Made by a program: the position numbers and the translations under genes. DNA of 5,507 nucleotides from Spirochaetia bacterium (GTDB taxonomy: Bacteria; Spirochaetota; UBA12135). The stretch spans positions 255-5,761 of the forward strand of contig DNNS01000163.1 of assembly GCA_003497555.1 (NCBI GenBank), read 5' to 3'. The notes beneath the pieces were generated by a model. That model did not search any database and was not told the DNA's origin. It saw nothing but the letters and a program-made list of their open reading frames with translations. Below, piece after piece: positions 5,377-5,507 of the stretch (position 1 is the first letter of the stretch; the number at the start of each line of letters is the position of its first letter).

Positions 5377-5507
5377 ATGAGTGTAAACAAAGTTATCGCA
5401 TGTGGTGTGGAATTGTAAATACCACATAGTTTTCTTGCCGAAGTATCGGTACAAATTTTTCAGTCAAGAGGTAAAAGAAGCAGAAAGAGATGAAATCAAG
5501 AAACTAT
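5377..5507 (+). pseudogene. tnpA: IS200-type transposase TnpA, N-terminal part, frameshifted near codon 5
   Basis: From the ATG at 5377 the direct frame gives only 13 codons (MSVNKVIACGVEL, stop 5416-5418). From 5390 the +1 frame gives KLSHVVWNCKYHIVFLPKYR and stays open to the window edge. The pattern H-x-x-W-x-C-K-Y-H-I-V-F-x-P-K-Y-R is the highly conserved N-terminus of IS200/IS605 TnpA, an HUH-type single-strand DNA transposase. Removing one A at 5387-5391 joins both frames as MSVNKLSHVVWN, the expected start. The frame of the conserved part has a stop at 5384-5386 and no supported start of its own. The copy is therefore inactive as read, unless the extra A is a sequence error. The ribosome binding site is strong but lies inside the hairpin at 5335-5373. 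Catalytic residues are outside the window. Confidence 0.8.

Larger units (their letters stand above)
5272..5507 (+). mobile_element. IS200/IS605-family insertion sequence, left part (runs off the window)
   Basis: The order of parts matches an IS200-type element. There is a short DNA hairpin at 5278-5294, a second long inverted repeat over the tnpA ribosome binding site at 5335-5373, then a tnpA start at 5377 with the family's N-terminal motif. These elements have no terminal inverted repeats and make no target duplication, so the exact left end cannot be set. It should lie a short way upstream of the first hairpin, somewhere between 5251 and 5275. The right end and the catalytic HUH and Tyr motifs are outside the window. 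Confidence 0.75.

Noticed and set aside
5377..5418. 13-codon ORF (MSVNKVIACGVEL) as a leader peptide or small protein
   Set aside because: It is simply the start of tnpA read without the frameshift correction. The +1 frame carries the conserved TnpA N-terminus.

Overview
The window is a moderately AT-rich bacterial segment with consensus-like promoters and AGGAGG-type ribosome binding sites. It looks like an accessory region of an anaerobe. The evidence for that is a uroporphyrinogen-decarboxylase-like (UroD-like) protein of the zinc methyltransferase kind, two AraC-family regulators, a small metal-dependent amidohydrolase, toxin-antitoxin debris and an IS200-type element. That gene set is common in gut or insect-associated Bacillota, Lentisphaerota and similar lineages. 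The sequence alone does not fix the phylum.

Layout, left to right. The 3' end of a CopG-type antitoxin gene (+) stops at 219. It converges on a UroD-superfamily gene (258-1391, minus). A 101-bp AT-rich divergent control region (1392-1492) separates that gene from AraC-type regulator 1 (1493-2353, plus), whose start codon has no visible Shine-Dalgarno sequence. Just after this regulator lies a previously unlisted RelE/StbE-type toxin pseudogene (2369-2589). It lacks its N-terminus and carries a frameshift and a nonsense codon. A gene-poor stretch of about 500 bp follows, with a short tandem repeat and no convincing gene. AraC-type regulator 2 (3115-3987) comes next. A perfect 12-bp direct repeat in 20-bp register overlaps its last codons and sits just upstream of a promoter for a 258-residue amidohydrolase (4069-4845). 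Then comes an unrecognised small gene that appears frameshifted in an A-run (4904-5250). The window ends in the left part of an IS200/IS605-family element: a DNA-end-like hairpin, a long hairpin that buries the tnpA ribosome binding site, and the first ~43 codons of a frameshifted tnpA.

Inferred logic. There appear to be two regulator-enzyme modules. Regulator 1 is divergent from the UroD-like enzyme. Regulator 2 lies upstream of the amidohydrolase, with a candidate AraC-type operator between them. The UroD-like protein keeps the His-x-Cys...Cys zinc ligands of corrinoid methyltransferases such as MtaA and CmuA. The amidohydrolase keeps four metal-site histidines but has no Asp at the usual position. 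A joint role in catabolising a methylated or aromatic small compound is possible but unproven: no corrinoid protein or transporter is in view. The flanks carry toxin-antitoxin and insertion-sequence debris with three independent apparent single-base indels. This suggests either an actively decaying accessory island or indel errors in the assembly.
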